This document shows, one piece after another, positions 45,843-54,566 of a DNA stretch of 64,000 bases; within the stretch, counting starts at the first letter, position 1; each line of letters begins with the position of its first letter. A model generated the notes under the pieces. The model ran no database searches. It saw only the letters and a list, made by a program, of their open reading frames with translations, and had not been told where the DNA came from. Position numbers and translations under genes: made by a program. The stretch spans positions 1,178,001 through 1,242,000 of the forward strand of contig NZ_CP072142.1 in assembly GCF_019355555.1 (NCBI RefSeq), written 5' to 3'. The stretch comes from Rhizobium sp. L51/94. GTDB taxonomy: Bacteria; Pseudomonadota; Alphaproteobacteria; Rhizobiales; Rhizobiaceae.

Positions 45843-46523
45843 TCAGCCTCTGCCCTCCTTCTCGGCAGAACCCCTCGTCTTCGCCATACACCCGCAAAGA
45901 AAGATTCCTGCGCATAGCTCGGCCCGCTGCCGTACCTCTTCTAACGAGGGAGGCTTTTTCTGATTGAGCATCACACCGCGTTGAGGCTCGAACACCATCA
46001 TTCCACGGAGCATGCCGCCCGCCAGGGAGATGTCGGCGATAGCGATTTCTCCCGTCCGGCAGCGAGATTGCAGCCACCCCTCGACGACCTTGGAAGTACC
46101 CAGAATCGCCCGTTTGTAGAAAGCGTCTGCGACCTCCGGAAAGCGGTCGGCCTCCGTAACAACGAGCTTGTAAATGCCGATCGTATCGAGATCGAGAGTT
46201 AGCCGGCCCAGTACCTCCAGCAAGTGGACGAGGCTCGTATGAATGTCAGCAGACGGTTGCTGGCCTGTACTGGCTTCCAAGGTGAAGCGCTCTATGCGAC
46301 CCGCGCAAACGCTCTCGAATAGGTCCGATTTGGCGGGGAAAAGCCTATACAGTGTCTTCGTAGAGACCCCCGCTCCTTGAGCGATATCGGCCACGCACGT
46401 CGCGGCGTAGCCCAAGTCGTTGAACATGCGACTGGCTGCTTCCGTAACCACCGACCGGGTCTCATCATCCGAGCGAACCCGCGGCCTTCCGCGCGACCTC
46501 TTCTTCTCAATAATTTCTACCAT
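45843..46523 (-). CDS. TetR/AcrR-family transcriptional regulator
   Basis: A 226-aa regulator with the N-terminal helix-turn-helix VADIAQGAGVSTKTLYRLFP and the following YAATCVADIA block typical of TetR. The C-terminal domain should bind the inducer. ATG at 46523 is chosen; a start at 46559, next to AGGAGG, would add 12 residues. It is divergent from a broken RND adaptor gene, the usual arrangement for a local repressor of an efflux pump. Its pump is no longer intact here. Confidence 0.83.
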   Translation of the reverse strand: MVEIIEKKRSRGRPRVRSDDETRSVVTEAASRMFNDLGYAATCVADIAQGAGVSTKTLYRLFPAKSDLFESVCAGRIERFTLEASTGQQPSADIHTSLVHLLEVLGRLTLDLDTIGIYKLVVTEADRFPEVADAFYKRAILGTSKVVEGWLQSRCRTGEIAIADISLAGGMLRGMMVFEPQRGVMLNQKKPPSLEEVRQRAELCAGIFLCGCMAKTRGSAEKEGRG

Positions 46524-46527
46524 GACA

Positions 46528-46578
46528 GTTTTCCAAATTCCGATTGACTTCTGCAACATGCCTCCTATTTTGGAAAAC
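46528..46578. promoter_or_regulatory. Candidate TetR operator (10-bp inverted repeat)
   Basis: Perfect arms GTTTTCCAAA (46528-46537) and TTTGGAAAAC (46569-46578) with a 31-bp spacer, in the gap between the tetR-type gene and the RND adaptor remnant. The spacing is wide for one dimer, so each arm may belong to a separate site. Confidence 0.4.
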
Positions 46579-46616
46579 AACACGTTTCTAATAACACAGT
46601 TGTCCGCAGCCTCTCC

Positions 46617-47640
46617 ATGACGGCGACCTCACTGAGGAAAGCACAGATGGATGAGACGCTGTACCTGGTCGACAAAGGTGGCCCCGCCTCGCTTGAAACG
46701 GTCAATGAGGTAAAGATCAACGATCCCTCCCACAAAGAGACTGCGTCCCCAACCCCGACCGACGTGGCCGTATCGACACCTGCGAGCCGCAAGGGCGGCG
46801 GTCGCCTCGTCCTGTTTGCTGGGGGCAGCGTCGTTCTGCTGGCTGCTAATGAATTCGGCTGTCTATGCGTCAGGAAGGCCTGATCTGGCATCAAGTTTGT
46901 GATAGGCGTGCGTCTAGGAAAAATCCTTAGAATAAGGCCGAGGTCGTCCAAGCGGACGCGGATGAAAATCGCTTCCGGAACCTGGTAGCAACGGGCGCGA
47001 CATCGGCAACGATTTATTCGAGGGCAAAGGCTGCGGCCGACGTTTCCCACGCGCAGCTCGATGCAGCGCAAGCGCAGGTTCGAGTCACCGAAAACACCTC
47101 AAGCTACTCTGTCCTGACCGCGGATGCCGACGGGGTCGTCGTGGAGACGCTGGCAGAGCCTGGGCAGGTCGTGGCCGCGGGCCAGACGGTCGTGCGGCTG
47201 GGAGCGTCGGGCCCGCGCGAAGCGACCATAAGTCTGCCCGAGACGTTTCTGCCTTCCATCGGCTCGAAGGCCACTGCGGTTGTCTTCAACGGCAAGGTCT
47301 CCGGAGAAGCCATGCTGCGGCAGCTTTCGAATTCCGCGGACCTCCAGACAAGAACGTTCGAGGCTCGCTATGTCCTCGGTGGCCTCGCGTCTGACGCTCC
47401 GCTAGGCTCGACCATAGACATCGCAGTTCCAGACAACGGTGTCGCCAACGCGCTGCAAGTGCCGCTCGCGGCTGTTTTCGATATAGGCGGTGGCCCCGGC
47501 ATCTAGATCGTCGACGACAAAACGTCGAGCGTCTCGTTCAAGCGGGTGGAGGTCGCGGCTATCGGCGTCGAGACCGCTACCGTTTCCAATGGGATCAAGC
47601 CCGGCGAGCGTTTCGTTTCACTGGGAGCCCATCTTCTGCA
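46617..47640 (+). pseudogene. Broken RND efflux adaptor (membrane fusion protein)
   Basis: The N-terminal part (46617-46850) encodes an acidic leader and one membrane helix (RLVLFAGGSVVLLAA), then breaks off. From about 46943 a frame resumes with the coiled-coil end (AAADVSHAQLDAAQAQVRV), the second lipoyl half (DGVVVETLAEPGQVVAAGQT) and the beta-barrel domain. The first lipoyl half is deleted. A TAG at 47504-47506 interrupts the frame, where relatives usually have a bulky residue. The end merges into a ketopantoate-reductase fragment. No pump gene follows. Confidence 0.8.
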
Positions 47641-47899
47641 CGAGGGTGGACTTGTGGTCAAAAGTCCGGCTGGCGATGTCACAAACCTCAAACCGCCAAC
47701 CGTCACCGCTGACAAATTGGATACGCCGTACGACCTCATCGTGTTGAGCTGCAAAGCCTATGATCTTCAGGCTGCAATCAATGACCTGACACCTGCGGTC
47801 GGTCCCTCAACTCGTATTTTGCCGCTTCTCAATGGCATTCTGCATATGGATATTCTTTCCAGTAGATTCGGAGCGGAACACATCCTTGGCGAGACTTAA
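47641..47899 (+). pseudogene. Ketopantoate reductase (ApbA/PanE) fragment fused to adaptor remnant
   Basis: In the same frame as the adaptor remnant the sequence switches to an ApbA-like segment: GGLVVKSPAGDV, TPYDLIVLSCKAYDLQAAIN and RILPLLNGILHMD. This covers roughly residues 50-115 of a 2-dehydropantoate 2-reductase. The N-terminal nucleotide-binding motif and the entire C-terminal domain are absent. Confidence 0.75.
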
Positions 47900-48150
47900 C
47901 GTTTCGGGACAGCCAGCAATCGACCTGCCTGCCGATCTCGGAGAGGGGCCGGTGTCTCTACTCGGAAAGAAATTGCTTTCATTATGCGATGCGGAACAAA
48001 TGGTTAGATGAATGCGTGTCACCCTGCATGTGCGATACTCCCCCGAAAGGAGGGGGAAGGCGCGGGCCAAGCCGGCCCCGACACTGAACGCCCGGCCGAT
48101 ACCGAGCAAGCGTCGTGGGACGCTGCAGGGCAATCGGCCGGGCGCAAAGG

Positions 48151-48897
48151 TCAGCGAAAGCCGCCGCTCGCGGTCAGTCGTTCGCCCGTCAGCCAGCGCG
48201 CGTCGTTCGAAGCGAGGAAGACCGCGACATCGGCGATATCGTCCGGCTGGCCGGTGCGGCCGAGCGGGGTCTGGGCGACGGCGGTAACCTCGAAATCGGA
48301 TCCGACGAAGCCGGCCGTATGCGTGCCCTCGGTTTCGACGATGCCGGGCAGGATGGCGTTGACCCGGATCTTGCGCGGACCCAGCTCGTTGGCAAGGACG
48401 CTGGTGATGACATCGACGGCGCCCTTGGTGCCCGAATAGACGGCGGAGGTCGGCGGAGCAAGGCTCGTCACCGCAGACGAGATGTTGATGATGCTGCCGC
48501 CTTCGCCGATGTGCTTGACCGCTGCCTGCGTCGTCAGCAGGACGCCGAGAACGTTCACGTCGAACATGCGACGATAATGCGCCTCGGTGATGTCCTCGAT
48601 CGCGCCGAACTCATAGACGCCCGAGTTATTGACCAGCACGTCGAGACGACCGAACGCCTCGATGGCGGCGTCGACGAGCCCCTTTGCCTGATCGGCTTTC
48701 GTCACGTCACCCTGTACCGCAATGGCCTTGCCGCCGGCAGCAGCGATGGCATTAACAACGGCGTCAGCGCCCTCCCGGCTCGAGGCGTAGTTGACGACGA
48801 CCTGTGCGCCCTCGGCAGCGAATGCCTTGGCAATTGCCGCACCGATCCCCTTGGACGCACCGGTCACCAGAGCCACTTTTCCCTTAAGTTTAGACAT
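48151..48897 (-). CDS. Short-chain dehydrogenase/reductase (SDR)
   Basis: A 248-aa classical SDR with cofactor motif TGASKGIGAAIA, NNSG at the NNAG position, a catalytic Ser in INISSAV and YSGTK as the YxxxK active site. ATG at 48897 follows AAGGAACGATC. Substrate unknown; such enzymes are often annotated as 3-oxoacyl reductases but many act on other ketones. It is divergent from an ArsR-type gene, its probable regulator. Confidence 0.88.
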   Translation of the reverse strand: MSKLKGKVALVTGASKGIGAAIAKAFAAEGAQVVVNYASSREGADAVVNAIAAAGGKAIAVQGDVTKADQAKGLVDAAIEAFGRLDVLVNNSGVYEFGAIEDITEAHYRRMFDVNVLGVLLTTQAAVKHIGEGGSIINISSAVTSLAPPTSAVYSGTKGAVDVITSVLANELGPRKIRVNAILPGIVETEGTHTAGFVGSDFEVTAVAQTPLGRTGQPDDIADVAVFLASNDARWLTGERLTASGGFR

Positions 48898-48940
48898 GAT
48901 CGTTCCTTTCGACACGGACGCCATCGCTCTCTCCGGCCTG

Positions 48941-48965
48941 TTCCGTAGTTCAGAATTTCGGAACT
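48941..48965. promoter_or_regulatory. Candidate ArsR-type operator
   Basis: Overlapping inverted repeats in the SDR/ArsR gap: AGTTC (48947-48951) with GAACT (48961-48965), and TTCCG (48941-48945) with CGGAA (48959-48963). The position between the two divergent start codons suits control of both genes. Short arms make this tentative. Confidence 0.35.
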
Positions 48966-49001
48966 GTTGATCTGCTTTTCAAGTGCCCCTATATAAAGTT
49001 T

Positions 49002-49352
49002 ATGAGACCGCTCGTGCACCCCGCGATAGACGACATCCGGCCTGAGGCCATCCTGTACGCGCTTTCCGATCCGGAACGGGCCGCGATCTTTGCGCAGATC
49101 GCCGGCGTCGGCTCCAGCGGAACGTGTACGGCGCTCGCCTGCCTTGGTGAGCGCGTCATTCCGAAGTCGTCGCTCTCCCAGCATTTCAAAGTCCTGCGCG
49201 AGGCCGGCCTGATCCGCTCCGAGCGCCGTGGCATCGAAATGAGGAATCATTCGCGCTGTCAGGAAGTGGACGGCCGTTTCCCGGGGCTCATCCTGGCCAT
49301 TCTGCGCGCTTACGGCCAGCAGCCTGCCTTAGCTGCCGGCCCGGACACCTGA
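49002..49352 (+). CDS. ArsR-family transcriptional regulator
   Basis: A 116-aa winged-helix protein with ILYALSDPERAAIFAQIAG, the helix-turn-helix KSSLSQHFKVLREAGLI and the wing SERRGIEMRNHSR. No metal-binding Cys cluster of the ArsR/SmtB alpha-3 or alpha-5 type is evident, though two Cys lie in TCTALACLGE, so it may sense an organic or redox signal. It is divergent from the SDR gene by about 100 bp. Confidence 0.82.
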   Translation: MRPLVHPAIDDIRPEAILYALSDPERAAIFAQIAGVGSSGTCTALACLGERVIPKSSLSQHFKVLREAGLIRSERRGIEMRNHSRCQEVDGRFPGLILAILRAYGQQPALAAGPDT

Positions 49353-49790
49353 TGTGTCATCCCTGCCGGCAGCAGACCGAAATTCGAGCCGCGTTGCGGC
49401 GACGGTAAGAGACATGCCGCGATAGATGGCTGGCGAAGTGCGTCGGCCCATGGTTCGACCAAACCGGTCACGACAAGCCCATGGGATCGTTTAAAGTCCG
49501 CTACCGGCCCGAAGCGGTCATCCCATGTCTTTCTGTGCCGCACAGAGTATGGCGGAAATGAAAGCAGTTTCTCTGAGGTACAGCGATCACCATGATACGG
49601 AACTGCTCCGCAAGATCAGCTTGCAATAATTTTTATTGGCGTTCAATCAATAGGATGAGTCCTATTGCGACACGGACCATGTTGCGAATCGCGCAACGCA
49701 ACGCTAGCTCTTGGATACCGATGCGGGCGAACTCCTGGGTCTTCAACCAGATCGTCTGTATATCACAGACTAGCCCCTTCGGTCGCGCTC
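49353..49790. other. Intergenic with palindromic repeat, no gene
   Basis: Contains the palindrome at 49498-49517. The remainder shows no coding or RNA signal I can support. Confidence 0.4.
49498..49517. repeat. GGCCC-centred palindrome, copy A
   Basis: Matches CCGCTnTCGGCCCGAAGCGG with one change (C for T). Arms CCGCT and AGCGG, with TCGG/CCGA-like inner arms. Lies in the convergent gap between the ArsR gene and the DUF3800 gene. Confidence 0.65.
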
Positions 49791-50561
49791 TCAGCTCTTC
49801 TTGAACCTCGGAACCAAGTTCCATCTACTGAGCTTACGCTTGTCGTAGCAGCTACCGGTGATGTCCGGCCATCCGGTCAGCTCAAACGCCAGGCGGGTCA
49901 AACGCTTCTTCGTGTTGCTAATCTCTTCCAGCTCGTGTCGACCATTCCTGTAAGCTGCCAGCGCTCCCAGAGTACAGTCCAACAGCTGCAGCATGGGCTC
50001 ACGCTCCGAACTACGGGGCTGGACAATTTTCACCACGCCTGGCTTACCGCACAAACGTTTACCTACGAAATTCAGCGCTCCGATCTGGTCTTTCAGCTGT
50101 GCCGTGCAATTGCCGTCGTCCGGATGAATATGGATATCTGCTTCATGGCCATAATAGGCGACTGGCCGATGCAACAGGAGCTGAAAGAAGCTCTTGCTGA
50201 CCGTGTCGATTTTCCGGCGTGGACCGGACAGCTTGTGATCCTATTCGTCCATTCGGGCAAACTTGATATGGAGATGCAGTCGGTTTTCCTCGATTAGATC
50301 GAACAGCAATCTGATGTAGGCCTCATGGACAACGCCATTCCTCGACTTAGCGTTCTTCCATTTCACCTCACCTTGTTTCCCATATTTCTCCCGGACAGCG
50401 TTCATCTTTCCCAAAATGTACGGGATCGCCTCTTTAGCCACGGCAATGCCAGCGACGGCCATGTAGGCGTCGTCGCTCTGACTGCTTTCATCGCAGAAGT
50501 AGAGCAGTTGCTTACGCGGCTTTGCCTCATTGACGGGCTCGGCAGGCTTTGGTGACAGCAA
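49791..50561 (-). pseudogene. DUF3800 protein gene split by one amber codon
   Basis: Reverse strand from TTG at 50561 encodes KQLLYFCDESSQSDDAYMAV (the DES motif of DUF3800), runs to KFARMDE and meets TAG at 50241-50243. It then continues in the same frame with DHKLSGPRRKIDTVSKSFFQ and IHIHPDDGNCTAQL to 49791. Relatives have Tyr between E and DHK, so a Tyr codon became TAG. The total of 256 codons is family-typical. DUF3800 proteins have an RNase H-like fold and often occur near mobile or defence genes. Recent inactivation, or suppression of the stop, are both possible. Confidence 0.75.
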
Positions 50562-51089
50562 TGAGATGGCAGTGGCTCCGGCGATTCATCTGAACCGGAA
50601 TATACAGGCCAATGGTTGTTGCGTGAAATTTTTCGCGTCGGTGCGCACAGATAAAAGGTTCTTTATTCTTATTAAGTTCTAGGTCGGCCAGGAAACCTTC
50701 TCGCATATGCCTACAGCTATACAAGGCGCGTGCCGGTTTTCCTTCAGGTCGTCCACGTAGTGGGTAGTGCCATCGCATGCCTAATGGCATCTTATCGATG
50801 CCCGGCTGCCGAAACCAACTGTCTGGACGCAGCCTCAATCGGACAATGCGTCGTCTTGCGCAAATTTCCACTGTTGGCGCACGGGGCCAAGTTGTCGCAA
50901 ACCTCTAAAACCTGCTACGTTGCAGGTCTTGTCGCGCAAGTCAGCTTGGGCCTGGAGCCTTGCTTCCGACGACCCCTTGTAGCGCGTTGGTGCAATCGGC
51001 ACAGGCGGTCAGTTGCTTGACACTGACCTCGCTTTAAATTCGCGGTTTGGGCAAGTCGGGAAGACTCAGATCGATATGAGTGAGGCAGG
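50562..51089. other. No supported gene
   Basis: Frames at 50527-50871 (reverse) and 50730-51020 (forward) lack motifs. It holds the upstream regions of the DUF3800 remnant and the P-loop kinase gene. Confidence 0.4.
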
Positions 51090-51608
51090 ATGGGTAAAAG
51101 GAATTTTCTAATCGAAGGGGTCTCGGGCGCTGGAAAAACGTCTGTCGCGACAGAGCTGCAGCGCCGGGGCTATCACGTTCTGCACGGTGATCGTGAACTC
51201 GCTTACAAGGGCAACCCCATCACTGGGGAGCCAATTGACGTATCAACACTCGATAGCGCCCAGTTAGACATGGCTTTTGGACACCTGCACCACTTGTGGA
51301 ATGTTGCCTTGGTTAAGGCACTTGTAGAGGACGACAGCCATCCGGCTTCCTTCTTCTGTGGCGGTTCAAGGAACTTTAACAGCTTCATCCATCTTTTCGA
51401 CGCGGTATTTGTCCTCGACATTGATGCGCAAACCTTGGCGCGGCGGCTTTCGGAAAGACCTGACGACGAGTTCGGCGGCAAACCGGAAGAACGGGAATTT
51501 GTGTTGCATCTGCACGCGACGAAAAAGGATATTCCAGGCGATGCAATTCTGATTGATGCAACCGCGCCCCTGGATACCGTGGTGGACAGCATTCTTTTGA
51601 GATGCTGA
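51090..51608 (+). CDS. P-loop nucleoside/adenylate-kinase-like protein
   Basis: A 172-aa AAA/kinase-fold protein with Walker A GVSGAGKTS, an HVLHGDRELAY segment after it, FVLDIDAQTLARRLSERPDDE as a lid-like Arg-rich region, and ILIDATAPLD near the end. The pattern fits small ATP-dependent kinases of nucleotides or other metabolites. The substrate is not evident. Monocistronic, followed closely by palindrome copy B. Confidence 0.7.
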   Translation: MGKRNFLIEGVSGAGKTSVATELQRRGYHVLHGDRELAYKGNPITGEPIDVSTLDSAQLDMAFGHLHHLWNVALVKALVEDDSHPASFFCGGSRNFNSFIHLFDAVFVLDIDAQTLARRLSERPDDEFGGKPEEREFVLHLHATKKDIPGDAILIDATAPLDTVVDSILLRC

Positions 51609-51627
51609 GCGTTTTCTAAAGCTATGT

Positions 51628-51647
51628 CCGCTGTCGGCCCGAAGCGG
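51628..51647. repeat. GGCCC-centred palindrome, copy B
   Basis: Exact match to CCGCTnTCGGCCCGAAGCGG, 20 bp after the stop codon of the P-loop kinase gene, so it may act as a 3' hairpin. Confidence 0.7.
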
Positions 51648-51719
51648 CCATAGATACTGGGCTCGCTATTTATGGTAAAAAGCCTAACGTTGAGGTCATG
51701 GACCGTTTTTGGGGGTGCC

Positions 51720-52166
51720 TTGAAGAAAATCACATTCCGATACAAACCAGACGACGATCATCATGGTGAATTAACCGCCGTCGTGCAAAGCGGAGACTTT
51801 GCCGGAAAAAGCGCTGCATGGTTTAGCCTTGCCGAACTTCGTAAATTCGAGATGTCCCTTGGGGCATATCCAATAGGCCAAGGCAACGCCCGACCGTTAT
51901 TGATGGGTGGCTTCTTCGAGGATGACTCGATTGATCAGGCACATCTCAGCCTCCAAATCGTTCCGATTGGCCCGAGAGGATTGCTGAGTGTGAAGGTCCT
52001 CTTGGCTACACCAGTGCGGGAAACCATGCCGACTGAACAAGAGCGGAATACTGTTAGCGCAGATTTTTCTGTAACTTACGGGGACGTTTCGCGTTTTCAG
52101 TCGTCGCTTCAAACCCACCTCAGTGGAGAACGTGACGACGCCGTTTTAGAGCAGTCGTCTACTTAG
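51720..52166 (+). CDS. Hypothetical protein
   Basis: About 148 aa from TTG at 51720 (preceded by GGGGG); the frame is open to 51672. The sequence LKKITFRYKPDDDHHGELTA, then AAWFSLAELRKFEMSLGAYP, and regular beta-rich composition indicate a real small soluble protein. I do not recognise a family. No signal peptide or membrane segment. Confidence 0.55.
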   Translation: MKKITFRYKPDDDHHGELTAVVQSGDFAGKSAAWFSLAELRKFEMSLGAYPIGQGNARPLLMGGFFEDDSIDQAHLSLQIVPIGPRGLLSVKVLLATPVRETMPTEQERNTVSADFSVTYGDVSRFQSSLQTHLSGERDDAVLEQSST

Positions 52167-52167
52167 G

Positions 52168-52464
52168 ATGATAGAAGCTTTCGGCGGCGCGGTGATGCCT
52201 CGTCGGACAAATTACTTGCTAACGTCCAAGCATCTGTCATCTCCAACTGAAAAGAGTAATGTCGTGCCAACATTCGCTGCTGTACTTTTAGGAGTTGGAT
52301 GCGGGATTGTTCTGCTGGCAATAGCTTTTCGGGTTAGTTTCCGTAGGAAGGCTACAAAGAAAGGAGGATTTCGATCAGCGCAGAACCACGACGTGTTCGA
52401 CAGAGACCCAAGCTTCTACAGCTCGTTGGATAAAGACAAAATGGGGTCGCAGAGGCGGCTCTGA
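52168..52464 (+). CDS. Hypothetical single-pass membrane protein
   Basis: A 98-codon frame with one strong hydrophobic helix (VPTFAAVLLGVGCGIVLLAI) followed by a basic stretch RRKATKKGG, consistent with a small membrane protein. A start at 52261 or nearby, close to the helix, is also possible. It begins 1 bp after the previous gene. No family recognised. Confidence 0.35.
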   Translation: MIEAFGGAVMPRRTNYLLTSKHLSSPTEKSNVVPTFAAVLLGVGCGIVLLAIAFRVSFRRKATKKGGFRSAQNHDVFDRDPSFYSSLDKDKMGSQRRL

Positions 52465-52703
52465 TCACGTTCATTATCGGTCCCCATCCTTCCGGTGACT
52501 AAGCCAGTGAGCGCCTGAAAAAAATGGCCATGAGCGACCTAAACGATGGCTGTGCGATGCCCGAAGGGGGTATCATCGTCGAAATCGACAGTTCCGATCA
52601 GATCACTTTCCCCTGAAAGCTTTTCTTTCTCATCCTTGTCAGCGACTCTAAGCCCTTCACGTCCGGTATCGCTTCCACCATGGGAATGATGATCGGGAGA
52701 AAC
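52465..52703. other. Intergenic, no gene seen
   Basis: No convincing frame or structural element. Confidence 0.3.
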
Positions 52704-52916
52704 CTACATTTCATCATCGGCCACACCTGAGTATCGGGCCATATCTGCCTGAAGTTCCGCGTTCGCCTGCTTCAGTGCGACTTGATCTGAATCGATGATC
52801 GACTGACGTGTGGCGACCCACTTGTTGTCAGGTTCCGATGTTATCGAAAGACTGCGGTCAACCTGGGTGGGCGACGTTGCTGATGAACCGGTAATCGGTC
52901 TAATGGCATCGACCAT
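52704..52916 (-). CDS. Small hypothetical protein
   Basis: A 70-aa frame, Ser/Thr-rich at the start (MVDAIRPITGSSATSPTQVD) and helical and polar later (VALKQANAELQADMARYSG). The pattern of a flexible head and an amphipathic tail is common among small rhizobial proteins. No family or strong ribosome-binding site seen. Confidence 0.4.
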   Translation of the reverse strand: MVDAIRPITGSSATSPTQVDRSLSITSEPDNKWVATRQSIIDSDQVALKQANAELQADMARYSGVADDEM

Positions 52917-53226
52917 GGTCGGTTCACTCCGTTGCGTTGCCGAGCAGCGCTCAGTCCGGCCCTATACGTATATCTGCGCCCCACGTCCTGCAAGCAAGAC
53001 CGGACAGTTGGTCGAACCGAAGTCAGCACGTCGCCGTTATGGCCGTTAGAAGATTGAGACCATGCAAAGCGACTGTCAATCTCCTTGCCTTATGAACTTA
53101 CCGAGGCTTACCGTTCAAGGCCGAGCCGGTTAGAGGAACGACAGCGGGTCGGTCCACCTTCACTTATCTACCGAGATACCGGAACTTTGGACGCTGAGAC
53201 CTGTTTCTGTTTAAAAGGAGACCGAC
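52917..53226. other. Intergenic, no gene seen
   Basis: Upstream region of the small acidic protein at 53227; the strong ribosome-binding site lies at its right end. Confidence 0.3.
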
Positions 53227-53409
53227 ATGTCGACCAATGATCAGAACGCCTCCCCCGAGCAAAAGCGGCCCAACGATGTTTCTCCGAGACCGAATGACGA
53301 GAAGTTTGCGGATGAAGAGTCTATGGCTCCGCCGACTGTGCAGCCAGCGGGCTCCAAAGACGAGAGCGAGCGCCCCATCGTAAGTCCAGTAACGGGCGGC
53401 GCGCTTTAG
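53227..53409 (+). CDS. Small disordered acidic protein
   Basis: A 60-aa protein rich in Pro, Glu, Asp, Ser and Asn (EQKRPNDVSPRPNDEKFADE) with no hydrophobic core. A strong AAAAGGAGACCGACATG start supports expression. Such short hydrophilic proteins in rhizobia are often stress related, but no function can be assigned. Confidence 0.55.
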   Translation: MSTNDQNASPEQKRPNDVSPRPNDEKFADEESMAPPTVQPAGSKDESERPIVSPVTGGAL

Positions 53410-53804
53410 CACCCTTAATTAGAACACAATGACTAACTAATTGAAGAATGTCGGCTCGCTAGGAGCGCTGAAATGATTTCGGCGTTCGTGAAGCCGCTGT
53501 CGCTTTCAACTTCTGACCACGGATGTACTGGCAGGACGAGTAGACGATGATGAGGAAGGTCGGTGCAATTTTGCCCCGGCCTTTTTTGTTTCTGAAAACG
53601 CATTGGGCGAGGTTGGTGACCGACCATCAACCGAACATTTCGTCTCCAGTTGCCAGCCTGACGAAGCGACGTCTAAATCATGTCCCAGCGAAGCGGCCGT
53701 GGCCGCTAGACGTTAAACCCACTCCTTCGCTGGCCGCGTTTCCGGAGCCATAGGCCACGAGATCATTCGCGGTCAAGTCTCGACCAACTCCACTTGGTCT
53801 TTGA
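53410..53804. other. Intergenic, no gene seen
   Basis: Short frames only. Convergent toward the Nudix gene. Confidence 0.35.
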
Positions 53805-54371
53805 TCAGGGCGCAATTTCTCCAATGCGTCCAGAGACCAGCAAGGCAGTGAGGACAGATGAGGTATGGAGCGCTTGCTCTAGAAAGCCGTGGTGGAGTTT
53901 TTTGATCACTTCTCCAACCGGCATGCGGTGAACTGTTAGACCGTCTTCACCAGCGTCGAGCAGTTGTGTTCCGCCGGGTTCCACTTCAGTCGCGAGGAAC
54001 GTGTGTAGGCGGTTGGTGTGAGAGGCTGGATTGGGGAAAAAGGTTGCTATGAGTTCAATCTTTCCTGCCCGATAGCCTGTTTCTTCCTCAAGTTCTCGAC
54101 CGGCTGCGGCGCATGGGTCAGGGTCATTGGCGTCAATACCACCACCCGGAATTTCCCAAAACACCCTACCCGCCGCATGTCTATATTGCTTCGTCAGCAG
54201 TACGTGCTCATCGGTCGTGATGGCCACGACGTTTATCCAGTCTGAATAGGTCAACACGTAGTATGGGCTGATTTCCTGCCCGCTCGGCGTGCGACATTGA
54301 TCGGCGCGAAGGTCAATCCATCGATCTTTCACCAACGTTTTTGACGCAAGAGTTGTCCAGACTTCTTCCAT
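53805..54371 (-). CDS. Nudix hydrolase (ADP-ribose pyrophosphatase-like)
   Basis: A 188-aa protein with a Nudix box: GGGIDANDPDPCAAAGRELE followed by EETGY, which contains the GX5EX7REX2EEXGX-type catalytic residues, though the spacing is slightly long and Asp replaces the first Glu. The N-terminal DRWIDLRADQCRTPSGQEI and FFPNPASHTNRLHTFLA match the ADP-ribose/NDP-sugar pyrophosphatase subgroup. It hydrolyses nucleoside diphosphate derivatives. It is divergent from the serine hydrolase gene, with palindrome copy C in the gap. Confidence 0.85.
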   Translation of the reverse strand: MEEVWTTLASKTLVKDRWIDLRADQCRTPSGQEISPYYVLTYSDWINVVAITTDEHVLLTKQYRHAAGRVFWEIPGGGIDANDPDPCAAAGRELEEETGYRAGKIELIATFFPNPASHTNRLHTFLATEVEPGGTQLLDAGEDGLTVHRMPVGEVIKKLHHGFLEQALHTSSVLTALLVSGRIGEIAP

Positions 54372-54451
54372 ACGAGTTATCCCTGCGATGCCTCCCGCTA
54401 CACTAGGTAAATTTGGCGCTCGGGCAATTGTGGAGACCGGCTACTACGTGA

Positions 54452-54471
54452 CCGCTATCGGCCCAAAGCGG
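54452..54471. repeat. GGCCC-centred palindrome, copy C
   Basis: Matches CCGCTnTCGGCCCGAAGCGG with A for G in the right inner arm. It lies between the divergent Nudix and serine hydrolase genes, so it cannot be a terminator for either. Confidence 0.65.
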
Positions 54472-54566
54472 CCATCGACACTCACTGTATTTCTCATTTT
54501 TCCGAGTCTTGCAATATCCTCAACTCTCGATTTCATTGCCACACTAAAGTGATCTGGGAGACACTG

